DNA of 64,000 bases from positions 659,677 to 723,676 of the forward strand of contig NZ_NJIX01000004.1 of NCBI RefSeq assembly GCF_002209485.1, given 5' to 3'. The DNA is from Achromobacter sp. HZ34. Its GTDB lineage: Bacteria; Pseudomonadota; Gammaproteobacteria; Burkholderiales; Burkholderiaceae_B. Both the position numbers and the translations under genes were made by a program. A model generated the notes under the pieces. It did no database searches and had not been told where the DNA came from. It saw only the letters and a list, made by a program, of their open reading frames with translations. Shown here piece by piece: positions 1-10,751 of this stretch. Numbering within the stretch: the first letter of the stretch is position 1; each line of letters opens with the position of its first letter.

Positions 1-10
1 CGGAGTCCAC

Positions 11-1111
11 ATGTCCGCCTCTCTGAAGCAAACCCCCCTGGCACCTGAACACCTCGCCGCCGGCGCGCGCATGGTCGATTTCGGCGGTTGGGACATGCCC
101 TTGGCCTATGGTTCGCAACTGGAAGAGCATCATGCCGTGCGCAGCGACGCCGGCATGTTCGACGTGTCCCACATGCTCAACGTCGACGTAGCGGGCGCTG
201 GCGCCAGCGATTTCCTGCGCCGCCTGATCGCCAACGACATCGCCAAGCTGACCGTGCCGGGCAAGGCCCTGTACAGCTGCATGCTGAACCCGGAAGGCGG
301 CGTCATCGACGACCTCATCGTCTACTTCTTCGCCGCCGACCGCTGGCGCGTGGTGGTCAATGCCGGCACCGCTGACAAGGACGTTGCCTGGATGCAACGC
401 GTCGCCAGCGCGGGCAAGTTCGACGTCACGGTCACCCCGCGCCGCGACCTGGCCATGGTCGCCGTGCAGGGCCCCAATGCCCGCGCCAAGGTGTGGGCCG
501 CGCGTCCTGCCTGGCGCGCCGCGTCCGAAGCGCTGACGCCTTTCGTCGGCGCCATCGCCGATACCGACACCCTGGTGGCCCGCACGGGTTATACCGGCGA
601 GGACGGTTTCGAAATCGTCCTGCCCGCCACGCAAGTCGTCGCGCTGTGGCGTGACCTGGTGGCCCAGGGCGTACGACCCTGCGGCCTGGGCGCGCGCGAC
701 ACGCTGCGCCTGGAAGCCGGTATGAACCTGTATGGCCAGGACATGGACGAACTGACGCAGCCGGCGCAGGCCGGGCTGACCTGGACCGTGTCGCTGAAGG
801 ACGCGCAGCGCCAGTTCATCGGCCGCGCCGCCATCGAGCAATTCCCCACCCCCAACGATTTCGTCGGCCTGAAGCTGGGCGAGCGTGGCGTGATGCGTCC
901 GCACATGAATGTGCGCGGCGCCGCCGGCACGGGGGAAATCACCAGCGGCACCATGTCGCCCACGCTGGGCGTATCGGTGGCGTTCGCCCGCATGCCCGTG
1001 GGCACGCGTCCCGGCGAGCAGGTGGAAGTGGAGATCCGCGGCAAGTGGGTCCCTGCCACCGTGACCAAATTGCCCTTCGTGCGCAACGGCAAAGCCGTCG
1101 AACACCCGTAA
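11..1111 (+). CDS. gcvT: Glycine cleavage system T protein (aminomethyltransferase)
   Basis: GcvT transfers the methylene group of the aminomethyl-lipoyl H protein to tetrahydrofolate and releases ammonia. The 366-residue product has the usual bacterial length and family motifs such as GYTGEDGFE near residue 192 and [13 protein letters not shown] near residue 225. An ATG at 11 follows a GGAG ribosome-binding site at 2-5. It is the first of three collinear genes (gcvT, gcvH, gcvP), which form an operon by arrangement. Any upstream glycine riboswitch would lie outside the window. Confidence 0.97.
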   Translation: MSASLKQTPLAPEHLAAGARMVDFGGWDMPLAYGSQLEEHHAVRSDAGMFDVSHMLNVDVAGAGASDFLRRLIANDIAKLTVPGKALYSCMLNPEGGVIDDLIVYFFAADRWRVVVNAGTADKDVAWMQRVASAGKFDVTVTPRRDLAMVAVQGPNARAKVWAARPAWRAASEALTPFVGAIADTDTLVARTGYTGEDGFEIVLPATQVVALWRDLVAQGVRPCGLGARDTLRLEAGMNLYGQDMDELTQPAQAGLTWTVSLKDAQRQFIGRAAIEQFPTPNDFVGLKLGERGVMRPHMNVRGAAGTGEITSGTMSPTLGVSVAFARMPVGTRPGEQVEVEIRGKWVPATVTKLPFVRNGKAVEHP

Positions 1112-1211
1112 ACTCGTAGCTTCCCGCGGCGGCCGGCGAAAACTTTCGCAGGCCTGCAACGGGTGGGCGCGCAACCCCATACCGTCATACAACGTCTTTC
1201 CAGGAGCTTCC

Positions 1212-1580
1212 ATGAGCCTGCCTACCGATCGCAAGTACACCGAATCCCATGAGTGGATCAAAGCCGAAGGCGACGTCTTTGTCGTTGGCATCACCGAGGA
1301 CGCCCAGGAACAATTGGGCGATCTGGTCTTTGTCGGCGACGTCAAGGTCGGCGCCAAGCTGGCCGCCGGCGAAGCCGCCGGTGTGGTCGAGTCGGTCAAG
1401 GCCGCCTCGGACATCTATGCCCCCGTTGCCGGCGAAGTCGTTGCCTTCAATGACGCGCTGGAAGCCACCCCGGGCCTGATCAACGAGTCGGCTTTCGACA
1501 CCTGGATCTACAAGTTCAAGCCGAACAACCCCGCCGACGTCGACGGTCTGCTCGACGCCGCCGGCTACGAAAAACTCTGA
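1212..1580 (+). CDS. gcvH: Glycine cleavage system H protein
   Basis: This is the small lipoylated carrier that shuttles the aminomethyl group between GcvP, GcvT and the lipoamide dehydrogenase. The 122-residue product carries the lipoylation motif ESVKAASD with the modified lysine at residue 63, where the family has it. The start ATG follows an AGGAG site within ten bases. It lies 100 bases after gcvT and 111 bases before gcvP, in the same orientation. Confidence 0.97.
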   Translation: MSLPTDRKYTESHEWIKAEGDVFVVGITEDAQEQLGDLVFVGDVKVGAKLAAGEAAGVVESVKAASDIYAPVAGEVVAFNDALEATPGLINESAFDTWIYKFKPNNPADVDGLLDAAGYEKL

Positions 1581-1691
1581 TGCGGCGCGGCGCCGCGTAA
1601 TCGCGCAGCCGTGCCACCAAGGCCGGCTGTCCTTCGCGGCGCTCCGCTGCCCGTCCGCCTGGATGCGGACAACCGTCACACCGAGATATCC

Positions 1692-4565
1692 ATGTCGCGC
1701 GCCCTAGACACCCATTCCGATTTCATCCCCCGCCACATCGGTCCCTCCGATGCCGACCAGGCTGCCATGCTGGCGGTGCTGGGCCTTGACAGCCTGGACG
1801 AGCTGATCGCCCAGGTGGTGCCGCCCGCCATCCGCACGCGTGCGCCGCTGGCGCTGCCCGCCGCGCGCAGCGAGCCGGACGTGCTGGCCGAGCTCAAGCA
1901 GATCGCCGGCCGCAACAAGGTCTTCCGCAATTACATCGGCCAGGGTTACTACGGCACGCACACGCCCAACGTCATCCTGCGCAACATCCTGGAGAATCCC
2001 GCCTGGTACACGGCTTACACGCCTTACCAGCCGGAAATCTCCCAGGGCCGCCTGGAAGCGCTGCTGAACTACCAGACCATGGTGATGGACCTGACCGGCC
2101 TGGATATCGCCAATGCCTCGCTGCTGGATGAGGGCACCGCCGCCGCCGAAGCCATGACGCTGGCCCGCCGCGGCGCCAAGTCGTCCAGCAATGTCTTCTT
2201 CATTTCGCAGCACTGCCACCCCCAGACCATCGAAGTCGTGCGTACGCGCGCCGAAGGCCTGGACATCGCCGTGACGGTGGGCGACGAAGCCGCCGGCCTG
2301 CCCGACTGCTTCGGCGTGCTGCTGCAGTATCCGCACAGCCTGGGCGCCATCGGCGACTACCGCGCGCTGGCCGCGCAAGCCCATGAACAGGGCGCCGTGG
2401 TGGCTTGCGCCACCGACCTGCTGGCCCTGGCGCTGCTGACGCCGCCCGGCGAATGGGGCGCCGACATCGCCATCGGTTCGGCCCAGCGCTTCGGCGTGCC
2501 CTTCGGCTTCGGCGGCCCGCACGCCGGCTTCATGGCTTGCAAGGACGCCTACAAGCGCAGCATGCCCGGCCGCCTGGTCGGCGTGTCCAAGGACGCGCAG
2601 GGCAACACCGCGCTGCGCCTGGCCCTGCAGACCCGCGAGCAACACATCCGCCGCGAGAAGGCGACTTCCAATATCTGCACGGCGCAAGTGCTGCTGGCCG
2701 TGATGGCCGGCATGTATGCCGTGTGGCACGGTCCGGCGGGCATTCGCCGCATCGCCCAGCGCGTGCAGAGCGCCACCGCCATCCTGCGCGGCGCCTTGCA
2801 GTCGCTCGGCGCCGCGGTCGTCAACGACACCTTCTTCGATACGCTGCTGGTGCAAACCGGCGCCGCCACGCAGGCCGTGGTCGACGCCGCGGTGGCGCAG
2901 CAGGTCAATCTGCGCGTGGTCGATGGCAGCCAGGTGTCCGTGTCGCTGGACGAAACCGTCACCGCGGAAGACCTGCAACAACTGGCCGCCGTGTTCGCGC
3001 GCGGCCTGGGCAAGAGCGTGCCGGCGCTGGACGTCGATGCACTGGAAGCGCGCGCCGTCACCGGCATCCCGGCCGCCGTGGCGCGCCAGGGCGACATCCT
3101 GACCCATCCGATTTTCTCCAGCGTGCAATCCGAAACCGACATGCTGCGTTATCTGCGCAAGCTGTCCGACAAGGACCTGGCACTGGACCGCAGCATGATC
3201 CCGCTGGGTTCGTGCACCATGAAGCTGAACGCCACGGCCGAGATGATCCCCATCACCTGGCCCGAGTTCGCCCAGATCCATCCGTTCGCCCCCGCCGACC
3301 AGTTCGCCGGCTATGCCGAACTGATCGAGCGCCTGTCGGCTGCCCTGTGCGAAATCACCGGCTACGACGCCGTCAGCCTGCAGCCCAATTCGGGCGCGCA
3401 GGGTGAATACGCCGGCCTGCTGGCCATCCGCGGTTATCACGAAGCCAATGACCAGCATCAGCGCGACGTCTGCCTGATCCCGTCCTCGGCGCACGGCACC
3501 AACCCCGCGTCGGCGCAGTTGGCCGGCATGCAGGTGGTGGTCGTTGCTTCCGACGCCAACGGCAACGTCGACGTGGCCGATCTGCGCGCCAAGGTGGCGC
3601 AGGTGGGCGACCGCCTGTCCGCGCTGATGATCACCTATCCCTCGACCCACGGTGTGTTCGAGGAAGCCGTCACCGAGATCTGCGAGATCGTGCACGCGGC
3701 CGGCGGCCAGGTGTACATGGACGGCGCCAACATGAACGCCATGGTGGGCGTGGCCAAGCCGGGCAAATTCGGTTCCGACGTATCGCACCTGAACCTGCAC
3801 AAGACTTTCTGCATCCCGCACGGCGGCGGCGGCCCGGGCGTCGGTCCCGTGGCGGTGCGCGGCCACCTGGCTCCCTATTTGCCGGGCGTGCTGGACGCGG
3901 GTGGCAAGCTGCCCGCCGACGCCAAGGTGGGTCCGGTCTCGGCCGCTCCCTCCGGTTCGGCCGGCATCCTGCCCATCCCGTACATCTACATCGCGCTGAT
4001 GGGCGCGGAAGGCCTGCTGCGCGCCACTGAAGTGGCCATCCTCAGCGCCAACTACATCGCCGAACGCCTGCGCGCGCACTATCCCGTGCTGTATTCCGGC
4101 CGTAACGGCCGGGTGGCGCACGAGTGCATCCTCGATGTGCGCCAGTTGAAGGAAACCAGCGGCATTTCCAACGAGGACATCGCCAAGCGCTTGATCGACT
4201 ATGGCTTCCACGCGCCGACCATGAGCTTCCCCGTGGCCGGCACGCTGATGGTCGAGCCCACCGAATCCGAAGGCCGGGCGGAGCTGGACCGTTTCATCGA
4301 TGCGATGATCGCCATTCGCGCGGAAATCGCCCAGGTGGAAAACGGTGAACGCGACCGTGAGGACAACGTGTTGAAGAACGCGCCCCATACCGCCGCCACC
4401 TTGCTGGCGGACGAATGGCATCACGACTACCCGCGCAGCCAGGCCGCTTATCCGCTGGCCAGCCTGCGCGATGGCAAGTACTGGTCGCCGGTGGCACGCG
4501 TGGACAACGCCTACGGGGATCGCAACCTGGTGTGCAGCTGCCTGCCGATCGAAGCGTACGCGTAA
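1692..4565 (+). CDS. gcvP: Glycine dehydrogenase (decarboxylating), P protein
   Basis: GcvP is the PLP enzyme that decarboxylates glycine and loads the remaining aminomethyl group onto GcvH. The 957-residue single-chain form is full length. The PLP lysine is Lys704 in the motif [14 protein letters not shown], and the start matches the family's conserved N-terminal [10 protein letters not shown] block. The frame stays open upstream to 1611, but the ATG at 1692 fits the family N-terminus. A strong hairpin terminator follows the stop codon. Confidence 0.97.
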   Translation: MSRALDTHSDFIPRHIGPSDADQAAMLAVLGLDSLDELIAQVVPPAIRTRAPLALPAARSEPDVLAELKQIAGRNKVFRNYIGQGYYGTHTPNVILRNILENPAWYTAYTPYQPEISQGRLEALLNYQTMVMDLTGLDIANASLLDEGTAAAEAMTLARRGAKSSSNVFFISQHCHPQTIEVVRTRAEGLDIAVTVGDEAAGLPDCFGVLLQYPHSLGAIGDYRALAAQAHEQGAVVACATDLLALALLTPPGEWGADIAIGSAQRFGVPFGFGGPHAGFMACKDAYKRSMPGRLVGVSKDAQGNTALRLALQTREQHIRREKATSNICTAQVLLAVMAGMYAVWHGPAGIRRIAQRVQSATAILRGALQSLGAAVVNDTFFDTLLVQTGAATQAVVDAAVAQQVNLRVVDGSQVSVSLDETVTAEDLQQLAAVFARGLGKSVPALDVDALEARAVTGIPAAVARQGDILTHPIFSSVQSETDMLRYLRKLSDKDLALDRSMIPLGSCTMKLNATAEMIPITWPEFAQIHPFAPADQFAGYAELIERLSAALCEITGYDAVSLQPNSGAQGEYAGLLAIRGYHEANDQHQRDVCLIPSSAHGTNPASAQLAGMQVVVVASDANGNVDVADLRAKVAQVGDRLSALMITYPSTHGVFEEAVTEICEIVHAAGGQVYMDGANMNAMVGVAKPGKFGSDVSHLNLHKTFCIPHGGGGPGVGPVAVRGHLAPYLPGVLDAGGKLPADAKVGPVSAAPSGSAGILPIPYIYIALMGAEGLLRATEVAILSANYIAERLRAHYPVLYSGRNGRVAHECILDVRQLKETSGISNEDIAKRLIDYGFHAPTMSFPVAGTLMVEPTESEGRAELDRFIDAMIAIRAEIAQVENGERDREDNVLKNAPHTAATLLADEWHHDYPRSQAAYPLASLRDGKYWSPVARVDNAYGDRNLVCSCLPIEAYA

Positions 4566-4601
4566 GCCGCGGGCGGGTCAGGAACACCTGACCCTTCCCC
4601 C

Positions 4602-4638
4602 AAAAACAAACTGGCCCCCAGGGGCCAGTTTGTTTTTC
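4602..4638. terminator. Bidirectional intrinsic terminator between gcvP and mmsA
   Basis: A near-perfect inverted repeat (A5-CAAACTGGCCCC pairing with GGGGCCAGTTTG-T5) gives a GC stem flanked by A and T runs, so it can end transcripts from both convergent genes. A second hairpin (GGGTCAGG, loop AACA, CCTGACCC) lies just upstream at 4575-4594. Confidence 0.9.
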
Positions 4639-4659
4639 AAGATGCCGGCGGCCAAGCCA

Positions 4660-6138
4660 CTATGGCTTACCACCGGTGTCGTCGGTCTGGTCCGGCCAGC
4701 GTTGCGACACGCTCTTGTAGCGCGTGTGGAAGCGCAAGCCTTCTTCGCCATGTAACGCGACGTCGCCGAACAGCGAGCGCTTCCATCCGCCCAGGGAATG
4801 CCATGCCGCCGGCGCCGGTATGGGTACGTTGATGCCGACCATGCCGGTGCGTACGCCGCGGGTAAACGCACGCGCGGTGGCGCCGTCGCGTGTGTAGCAT
4901 GACGCACCGTTGGCGTATTCGTGCCGATTGATCAAACCCACCGCCGTCTTCAAATCCGGCACGCGCAAGACGCACAGCACCGGACCCAGGATCTCCTCGC
5001 GGTAGACGTTCATGGTCGGCCGCACGTGGTCGAACAAGGTACCGCCCACGAAGTAGCCCTTCTCGTAGCCCGGCACCTGCAGATCGCGGCCATCCACGAC
5101 CACCGTGGCGCCGGCTTCGGCGCCGTCTTCGATATAGCCCAGCACCTTGACGCGATGCTGGGCGCTGATCAACGGACCCATCTGGCTGCGCGCATCCATG
5201 CCGCTGCCGATTTTCAAGTCGCGCACGCGCGGCGCCAGGCGCTCGACCAGCGCATCGCCGACACTGCCCACCGCGACGGCCACCGAGACCGCCATGCCAC
5301 GCTCGCCCGCCGTACCGTACGCCGCGCGCAACAGCGCCTCCGCCGCCAGGTCCAGGTTGGCGTCCGGCATGACCACCAGATGGTTCTTCGCGCCCCCCAG
5401 CGCCTGCACCCGCTTGCCGCGCGTGGTGGCCTGGGTGTGAACGTATTGCGCCGTGGCGGACGAACCGGCGAAGGACAACGCCTGTACGTCTTCGTGCGCG
5501 ATCAGCGCATCCACCGCCAGTTTGTCGCCGTGCAATACGTTGAACACCCCCGCCGGCAGGCCGGCCTGGCGCAGCAGTTCGCCCAGCCGCACGGCAATCG
5601 AGGGTGTGCGTTCGGACGGCTTGAGGACGAAGGTATTGCCGCAGGCCAGCGCCAAGGGAAACATCCAGCAGGGCGCCAGCAGGGGCAGGTTGAAAGGCGT
5701 GATGCCGACCACCACGCCCAGCGGTTCGCGCACGTTCCAGCTGTCGATGCCATCGTCGGCCTGTTCCGTGTACTGGCCCTTGAGCAGTTGCGGGATGCCG
5801 CAGGCGTACGCCACCATGTCGATGGCGCGGGTTACCTCGCTGCGTGCTTCGGCCAGTACCTTGCCGTGCTCTTGCGTGATGGTCGCGGCCAGCGCGTCCA
5901 GGTTCTGCTCCAGCAGCGCCTTGAAACTGAAGAGGACGCGCGCGCGCCGTTGGGGTGGCGTTTCCGCCCACGCGGGAAAGGCCTCGCGCGCCGCCGCCAC
6001 GGCCAGGTCGACCTCGTCGGGTCCGGCCAGCGGGATGTTGGAAACGATCTCGCCGCGCGCCGGGTCGAAACCATCGGCATAACGGGAGCTGCGGCCATCA
6101 TAGGGCTGGCCGTTGATGAAATGCGGAATCTTCAGCAT
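4660..6138 (-). CDS. mmsA: (Methyl)malonate-semialdehyde dehydrogenase family protein lacking the catalytic cysteine
   Basis: By family this is a CoA-acylating aldehyde dehydrogenase that turns malonate or methylmalonate semialdehyde into acetyl- or propionyl-CoA. The 492-residue product aligns by eye over its full length, including GGAKNH near residue 255 and the C-terminal [10 protein letters not shown] motif. In the active site the usual GQRCMA reads GERGMA: residue 281 is Gly (codon GGC, plus-strand 5296-5298) where the family has the nucleophilic Cys. One base change (TGC to GGC) would explain it. The frame is otherwise intact, so this is not ordinary decay. It lies beside the aminotransferase that would make its substrate. 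The fold assignment is secure; activity is doubtful unless the base is a sequencing error. Confidence 0.9.
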   Translation of the reverse strand: MLKIPHFINGQPYDGRSSRYADGFDPARGEIVSNIPLAGPDEVDLAVAAAREAFPAWAETPPQRRARVLFSFKALLEQNLDALAATITQEHGKVLAEARSEVTRAIDMVAYACGIPQLLKGQYTEQADDGIDSWNVREPLGVVVGITPFNLPLLAPCWMFPLALACGNTFVLKPSERTPSIAVRLGELLRQAGLPAGVFNVLHGDKLAVDALIAHEDVQALSFAGSSATAQYVHTQATTRGKRVQALGGAKNHLVVMPDANLDLAAEALLRAAYGTAGERGMAVSVAVAVGSVGDALVERLAPRVRDLKIGSGMDARSQMGPLISAQHRVKVLGYIEDGAEAGATVVVDGRDLQVPGYEKGYFVGGTLFDHVRPTMNVYREEILGPVLCVLRVPDLKTAVGLINRHEYANGASCYTRDGATARAFTRGVRTGMVGINVPIPAPAAWHSLGGWKRSLFGDVALHGEEGLRFHTRYKSVSQRWPDQTDDTGGKP

Positions 6139-6272
6139 GACGGGTAGGAAGGGCAGATGGGTCCACGAACACGGTAGCGGTTCGGGCAGGCTTCAAGTAT
6201 TACCCAGAGGCTTTCGTCTATTCGGATCATAGGGGATATTTGATGACACCCCCGCGCGACCCTTGAAAGCAT

Positions 6273-6312
6273 TTCGCCCCGTGCCATGCAGGAACGCATG
6301 GCACGGGGCGAA
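6273..6312 (-). terminator. Long perfect hairpin downstream of the aminotransferase
   Basis: A 17-bp perfect inverted repeat (TTCGCCCCGTGCCATGC and its complement) surrounds a six-base loop, 20 bases beyond the aminotransferase stop. There is no T run on the minus strand, so it may stabilise the mRNA 3' end or act as a factor-assisted terminator. The rest of the 6139-6332 gap holds the mmsA upstream region, with no convincing promoter that I can see. Confidence 0.6.
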
Positions 6313-6332
6313 GGAAACGCTTCAGAAATCGA

Positions 6333-7655
6333 TCAGGCGATTTCCTTGAGCACCTTGCCGATGGTGTCGAAGATTTCGCCGATCTGCGCTTCGTCGATGA
6401 TCAGGGGCGGCGAAATCGCCAGGATGTCGCCGGTGTAGCGCACCATCAGGCCGGCGTCGAAGCACTGCTTGAACGCTTCGGCCGCGCGCGCGCCCGGCGC
6501 GCCGTCGCGCGAAGACAGCTCGATCCCGGCCACCAGGCCGATGTTGCGCACGTCGATCACGTGGCGCGCGCCGCGCAGGCCATGGGCCGCCTTTTCGAAA
6601 GCCGGGGCCAGGTCGCGGGCACGGCCGAACAGGTTTTCGCGGCGATAGATGTCCAGGGTGGCCAGGATGGCGGCCGCCGCCAGGGGGTGCGCCGAGTAGG
6701 TATAACCGTGGAAGAACTCGATGCCGCCGTTGACCGCGTTGACGATGCCGTCATGCACTTCGCGCTTGACGGCTACCGCGCCGGCCGGCACGGCGGCATT
6801 GCTGACGCCCTTGGCCATGACGATCAGGTCCGGCGTCACGCCGAAGAACTCGCTGGCGGTGGCGGCACCCAGGCGGCCATAGGCGGTGATGACTTCGTCG
6901 AAAATCAGCAGGATGCCGTGCTTGGCGGTGATTTCGCGCAGGCGCTGCAGATAGCCTTGCGGCGGGATCAGCACGCCGGTCGAACCGGCCATGGGTTCGA
7001 CGATGACGGCCGCCACGGTGGACGGGTCATGCAGGGCCAGGATGCGTTCCAGGTCATCGGCCAGGTGTGCGCCCCAGGCCGGCTGGCCCTTGGAGAAAGC
7101 GTTCTTTTCCAGATTGTGGGTATGCGGCAGGTGATCCACCGACGGCAGCAGGGCGCCGGAGAAGGTCTTGCGGTTGCCCGAGATCCCGCCTACCGAGATG
7201 CCGCCGAAGCCCACGCCGTGGTAGCCGCGTTCACGGCCGATCAGGCGGGTGCGCTGCCCTTCGCCGCGTGCGCGGTGATAGGCCAGGGCGATCTTCAGTG
7301 CCGTGTCGACCGATTCCGAGCCGGAGTTGGTGAAGAATATGCGGTCCAGACCGGCCGGCATCAGGCCGGCCACGGCGGTGGCGGCCTCGAAGGCCAGCGG
7401 GTGGCCCAGCTGGAAGCCGGGGGCATAGTCCAGATGCGCGGCCTGGCTGGCGATGGCCTGGGCGATTTCCGTGCGGCAGTGGCCGGCGTTGACGCACCAC
7501 AGGCCGGCGGTGCCGTCCAGGATCTGCCTGCCGTCCAGCGACGTGTAGTACATGCCCTTGGCGCTGGCCAGCATGCGCGGGTCGGCCTTGAACTGACGGT
7601 TGGCGGTAAAGGGCATCCACAGATGCGACAGGTCGGGCAGGGCGGGGGCGTTCAT
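6333..7655 (-). CDS. aptA: Class III omega-aminotransferase (beta-alanine--pyruvate type)
   Basis: This is a PLP-dependent class III aminotransferase, most like omega-amino acid:pyruvate transaminases that turn beta-alanine into malonate semialdehyde. The 440-residue product has the conserved FDEVITAYGRLG segment and the PLP lysine Lys282 in VMAKGVSN. The start at 7655 is set by a GGAG site a few bases upstream and by the family N-terminus (LSHLWMPFTANRQFK). Same-strand mmsA lies downstream, and a divergent MocR regulator lies upstream, a usual arrangement for such enzymes. The exact amine substrate is inferred. Confidence 0.9.
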   Translation of the reverse strand: MNAPALPDLSHLWMPFTANRQFKADPRMLASAKGMYYTSLDGRQILDGTAGLWCVNAGHCRTEIAQAIASQAAHLDYAPGFQLGHPLAFEAATAVAGLMPAGLDRIFFTNSGSESVDTALKIALAYHRARGEGQRTRLIGRERGYHGVGFGGISVGGISGNRKTFSGALLPSVDHLPHTHNLEKNAFSKGQPAWGAHLADDLERILALHDPSTVAAVIVEPMAGSTGVLIPPQGYLQRLREITAKHGILLIFDEVITAYGRLGAATASEFFGVTPDLIVMAKGVSNAAVPAGAVAVKREVHDGIVNAVNGGIEFFHGYTYSAHPLAAAAILATLDIYRRENLFGRARDLAPAFEKAAHGLRGARHVIDVRNIGLVAGIELSSRDGAPGARAAEAFKQCFDAGLMVRYTGDILAISPPLIIDEAQIGEIFDTIGKVLKEIA

Positions 7656-7732
7656 GGATGGCTCCAGGAGTAAGCGGTAAGCAGCTGAGTGGCAATAGCG
7701 GCGATTTTGGCTCCAGCGCAGAGGCATGAACA

Positions 7733-7788
7733 TATACAATCCATGCAAATCTCCCTGACCGTACAGGTATATCCTGGACGACTGTATA
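7733..7788. promoter_or_regulatory. Divergent aptA/MocR control region with TATACA/TGTATA half-sites
   Basis: The 228-base region between the divergent starts is AT-richer than its surroundings. It contains TATACA at 7733-7738, TACAGGTATA at 7762-7771 and TGTATA at 7783-7788. MocR-type regulators bind such dispersed half-sites in the promoters they share with their target. The assignment is inferred from position and sequence symmetry only. Confidence 0.4.
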
Positions 7789-7883
7789 GAATTCTGATGC
7801 CTCGCGCCCCGCAACCGGCCACTGGCCACCGGCTGACGAGGTGTCCCCCTCCGCCTTCCTGGTGACCAGCAGCGAGTACTGCC

Positions 7884-9338
7884 GTGACCGATCTTCCGCT
7901 CATCGAATTCGAACCCGTGCGTGACCGGGCGCATGCGCCGACCTTGGTCCAGCAGGTCATCGACGCCGTCACGCGGGCCATCGATACGCAGGCCTTGCGT
8001 CCCGGCATGGCCCTGCCGTCCGTACGCGACTTCGCACGCGGTCATCGAATCAGCACCTTCACGGTCGCGGCAGCCTATGCGCGGCTGGTCGCGGCGGGGC
8101 GCGTCATTGCCCGGCCGGGCGCCGGCTACCGCGTCGCGCCTCGCTCCAACGCGGCGCCGGGTGCCGCCGCCGACGCGCCGCCGCGTCCCTGGTCGCCGCC
8201 CACCCTGGGCGCGGAGTGGCTGCTGTCGGACGTCTACGCCGACCATTCCATCCCGGTGAAGTCCGGTTGCGGCTGGTTGCCGGGCGAATGGCTCAACGAG
8301 GACGGCTTGCATCTGGGCCTGCGCCATGTCGCCCGGGTGCCCGGCGGACGCATCACGGGTTACGGCCATCCCTATGGCTATGCGCCGTTGCGGGCCACCA
8401 TCGCCGACCATCTGGCCGGCCTGGGCCTGGTGGTGCAGCCCGATCAAGTGCTGCTGACCCAGGGCGTGACGCATGGGCTCGACCTTGCCATCCGCACGCT
8501 GTTGCGGCCCGGCGATACCGTCGTGGTGGAACGCCCCTGTTATGCCAATCTGCTGCCGCTGCTGCGCCTGGCCGGCCTGCGCATCGTATCGGTCGAGCGC
8601 GGCCCCAACGGCCTGGACTGCCAGGCGCTGGAGCAGTTGGCGGTGCTGCACCGGCCGCGTGCCCTGTTCGTCAATCCGGTCCTGCAGAATCCCACCGGCG
8701 CCACCTTGACCATGGCGAATGCCTTCCAGTTGCTGCGCGTGGCTGAGCAGCACGATATGTGGATCGTCGAGGACGATATTTCCCGCGAGCTGGCGGTGGG
8801 GGTGGCACCCATGCTGGCGGCGCTGGATGGCGCGCGCCGGGTGGTGTATCTCAGCGGTTATTCCAAAGTGGTCAGCCCGTCGGTGCGGGTGGGCTATCTG
8901 GTGGCTCACGCCGACGTCGTGCGCGACATGGCGCGCACCAAGATGGCCGTGGGCCTGACTTCACCGGAAATCCTCGAACGGGTGGTGCATCAGGCCTTGC
9001 ATGAAGGCCGCTACCAGGCCCACGTCACGCGCGTGCGGGAACGCCTGGCGCTGGCGCATGGCAAGGTGGCGCAGGCCCTGGCTGAGCTGGGCATGACCTT
9101 GCATTCCGAGCCACGTGCCGGCCTGTTCCTGTGGGCCGGCTTGCCAGGCGTGTGGCCGGGCAACGCCAACGCGCTGGCCAGCCGCGCCTTGAACGACGGC
9201 ATCTGGCTGGCGCCGGGTTCCTATTTCGATGCCGACCAGGAAGACATCCCCTGGCTGCGCCTGAACGTCGCGTACTCGGACGACGCCTCGTTATGGCGCT
9301 TCCTGCGGCAGGTGTCCCTGCGGCAGACCCTGGAATAG
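7884..9338 (+). CDS. MocR-type transcriptional regulator (GntR HTH fused to aminotransferase-like domain)
   Basis: This is a PLP-binding regulator: an N-terminal GntR winged helix (residues about 15-80, with PSVRDFARGHRISTFTVAAAYARL) is joined to a fold-type I aminotransferase-like domain (about 110-480). The PLP-lysine region is YLSGYSKVVSPSVRVGY. At 484 residues it has typical MocR length. Translation appears to start at GTG 7884. It is divergent from aptA, so it probably activates aptA-mmsA in response to an amine or PLP adduct. The effector is unknown. Confidence 0.92.
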   Translation: MTDLPLIEFEPVRDRAHAPTLVQQVIDAVTRAIDTQALRPGMALPSVRDFARGHRISTFTVAAAYARLVAAGRVIARPGAGYRVAPRSNAAPGAAADAPPRPWSPPTLGAEWLLSDVYADHSIPVKSGCGWLPGEWLNEDGLHLGLRHVARVPGGRITGYGHPYGYAPLRATIADHLAGLGLVVQPDQVLLTQGVTHGLDLAIRTLLRPGDTVVVERPCYANLLPLLRLAGLRIVSVERGPNGLDCQALEQLAVLHRPRALFVNPVLQNPTGATLTMANAFQLLRVAEQHDMWIVEDDISRELAVGVAPMLAALDGARRVVYLSGYSKVVSPSVRVGYLVAHADVVRDMARTKMAVGLTSPEILERVVHQALHEGRYQAHVTRVRERLALAHGKVAQALAELGMTLHSEPRAGLFLWAGLPGVWPGNANALASRALNDGIWLAPGSYFDADQEDIPWLRLNVAYSDDASLWRFLRQVSLRQTLE

Positions 9339-9390
9339 GGCGACGTCGTTGCGAAGCAAGGCCGGTATCGATATCAACCGTGCAGCGATA

Positions 9391-9957
9391 TCAACGGGCC
9401 TGGCGCTCGTATTCGACGAAGTCGTATTCGTAGCCGTTTTCGCCGGGCTGCCCCTGGCGCGACACTTCGCGCCAGGCGCCCGCCGGCAGTTCGGGAAACC
9501 AGGCATCGCCCTGCACATCCGCCTGCACCTCGGTGGCGACGATGCGATCGGCCAGCGGGAGGGCCGCCGCGTAGATCTGCGCGCCGCCGATCACGCACAC
9601 CTGCGCGACATCCGCGCAGGCAGCCAGCGCGGCCGGCAGGCTGCCCACCACTTCAGCGCCGCCAGCCACATAGCCGGCATCCCGGCTGATGACGATATTG
9701 CGCCGCCCCGGCAGCGGCCGGCCCAGCGATTCCCAGGTCTTGCGCCCCATGACGATGGGATGCCCCAAGGTCGTGCGCTTGAAATGCGCCAGGTCGCCCG
9801 GCAATTTCCAGGGCAGGGCGTTGTCGCGGCCGATCACCCGGTTGCGCGCATAGGCGACGACCAGCGTCAGCACGGGCGCCGCGGCCGAGCCGTTGGCGTC
9901 CCGCGTGGCCGATGCAGGCGCGGCCTGCGTCGCGCCTGCTGCTGCACCGATAGTCAT
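9391..9957 (-). CDS. folA: Dihydrofolate reductase
   Basis: The enzyme reduces dihydrofolate to tetrahydrofolate with NADPH, regenerating the cofactor that thymidylate synthase consumes. The 188-residue product shows the family's [19 protein letters not shown] block, [15 protein letters not shown] and CVIGGAQIY. The ATG overlaps the thyA stop as ATGA, which fixes the start and implies translational coupling. This gives an N-terminal extension of about 29 Ala/Thr-rich residues before the enzyme core, absent from the E. coli enzyme. Confidence 0.95.
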   Translation of the reverse strand: MTIGAAAGATQAAPASATRDANGSAAAPVLTLVVAYARNRVIGRDNALPWKLPGDLAHFKRTTLGHPIVMGRKTWESLGRPLPGRRNIVISRDAGYVAGGAEVVGSLPAALAACADVAQVCVIGGAQIYAAALPLADRIVATEVQADVQGDAWFPELPAGAWREVSRQGQPGENGYEYDFVEYERQAR

Positions 9958-10748
9958 ACCGCCACCTGCCCCTTGATGTGTGGATGGAACTGGTAGTCGA
10001 CGATTTCGAAGTCTTCGTACTCGTAATCGAACAGGGTGGGGGGCTTGCGCTTGATATTCAGCTTCGGATACGGATACGGCTCGCGCGACAGCTGCAACTC
10101 GACCTGCTCGAAGTGATTGCTGTAGATATGGCAATCGCCGCCGGTCCAGATGAAATCGCCCGGCTCCAGGTCGCACTGTTGCGCCACCATGTGCGTCAGC
10201 AGGGCATAGCTGGCGATATTGAAGGGCACACCCAGGAAGATGTCCGCGCTGCGCTGGTACAACTGGCAGGACAGCTTGCCGTCGGCCACGTAGAACTGCA
10301 TGAACGCGTGGCAGGGCGGCAGCGCCATATTGGGGATCTCGCCCACGTTCCACGCCGAAACGATCAGGCGGCGCGAATCGGGCGTGCGGCGAATCTGGTC
10401 GAGCAACTGGCTGATCTGGTCGATATGGCCGCCGTCCGGCGTCGGCCACGAGCGCCATTGAACCCCGTAGACAGGACCCAGGTCGCCGTTGGCGTCGGCC
10501 CATTCGTCCCAGATGGTGACGCCGCGTTCCTGCAGCCAGCGCACGTTGGCGTCGCCGCGCAGGAACCAGAGCAGCTCGATGAAGATGCTCTTGGTGTGCA
10601 GCTTCTTGGTGGTGACCAGGGGGAAGCCCTGGGCCAGGTCGAAGCGCATCTGGTAGCCGAAGGCCGAGCGCGTGCCGGTACCGGTGCGGTCGGTCTTGGT
10701 GACGCCATGTTCGTAGACATGGCGCATGAAATCTTCGTATTGGGCCAT
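9954..10748 (-). CDS. thyA: Thymidylate synthase
   Basis: ThyA methylates dUMP to dTMP using methylene-tetrahydrofolate. At 264 residues it matches the short E. coli-type enzyme. The nucleophile is Cys146 in [10 protein letters not shown], followed by the folate/dUMP block [12 protein letters not shown]. It starts 3 bases after the stop of the upstream OsmC-like gene and overlaps folA by four bases, so the three genes are probably one transcript. Confidence 0.97.
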   Translation of the reverse strand: MAQYEDFMRHVYEHGVTKTDRTGTGTRSAFGYQMRFDLAQGFPLVTTKKLHTKSIFIELLWFLRGDANVRWLQERGVTIWDEWADANGDLGPVYGVQWRSWPTPDGGHIDQISQLLDQIRRTPDSRRLIVSAWNVGEIPNMALPPCHAFMQFYVADGKLSCQLYQRSADIFLGVPFNIASYALLTHMVAQQCDLEPGDFIWTGGDCHIYSNHFEQVELQLSREPYPYPKLNIKRKPPTLFDYEYEDFEIVDYQFHPHIKGQVAV

Positions 10749-10751
10749 GGC

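Noticed and set aside
1..10. Glycine riboswitch for gcvT
   Set aside because: Only ten bases precede the gene in this window, so nothing can be said.
1704..4424. A 906-codon open frame antisense to gcvP
   Set aside because: It mirrors a certain gene, its His/Gly/Ala/Asp-rich composition is typical of antisense frames in GC-rich DNA, and it shows no family motif.
7656..8909. A long upstream extension of the aminotransferase frame
   Set aside because: It is antisense to the MocR gene. A ribosome site and the conserved N-terminus place the real start at 7655.
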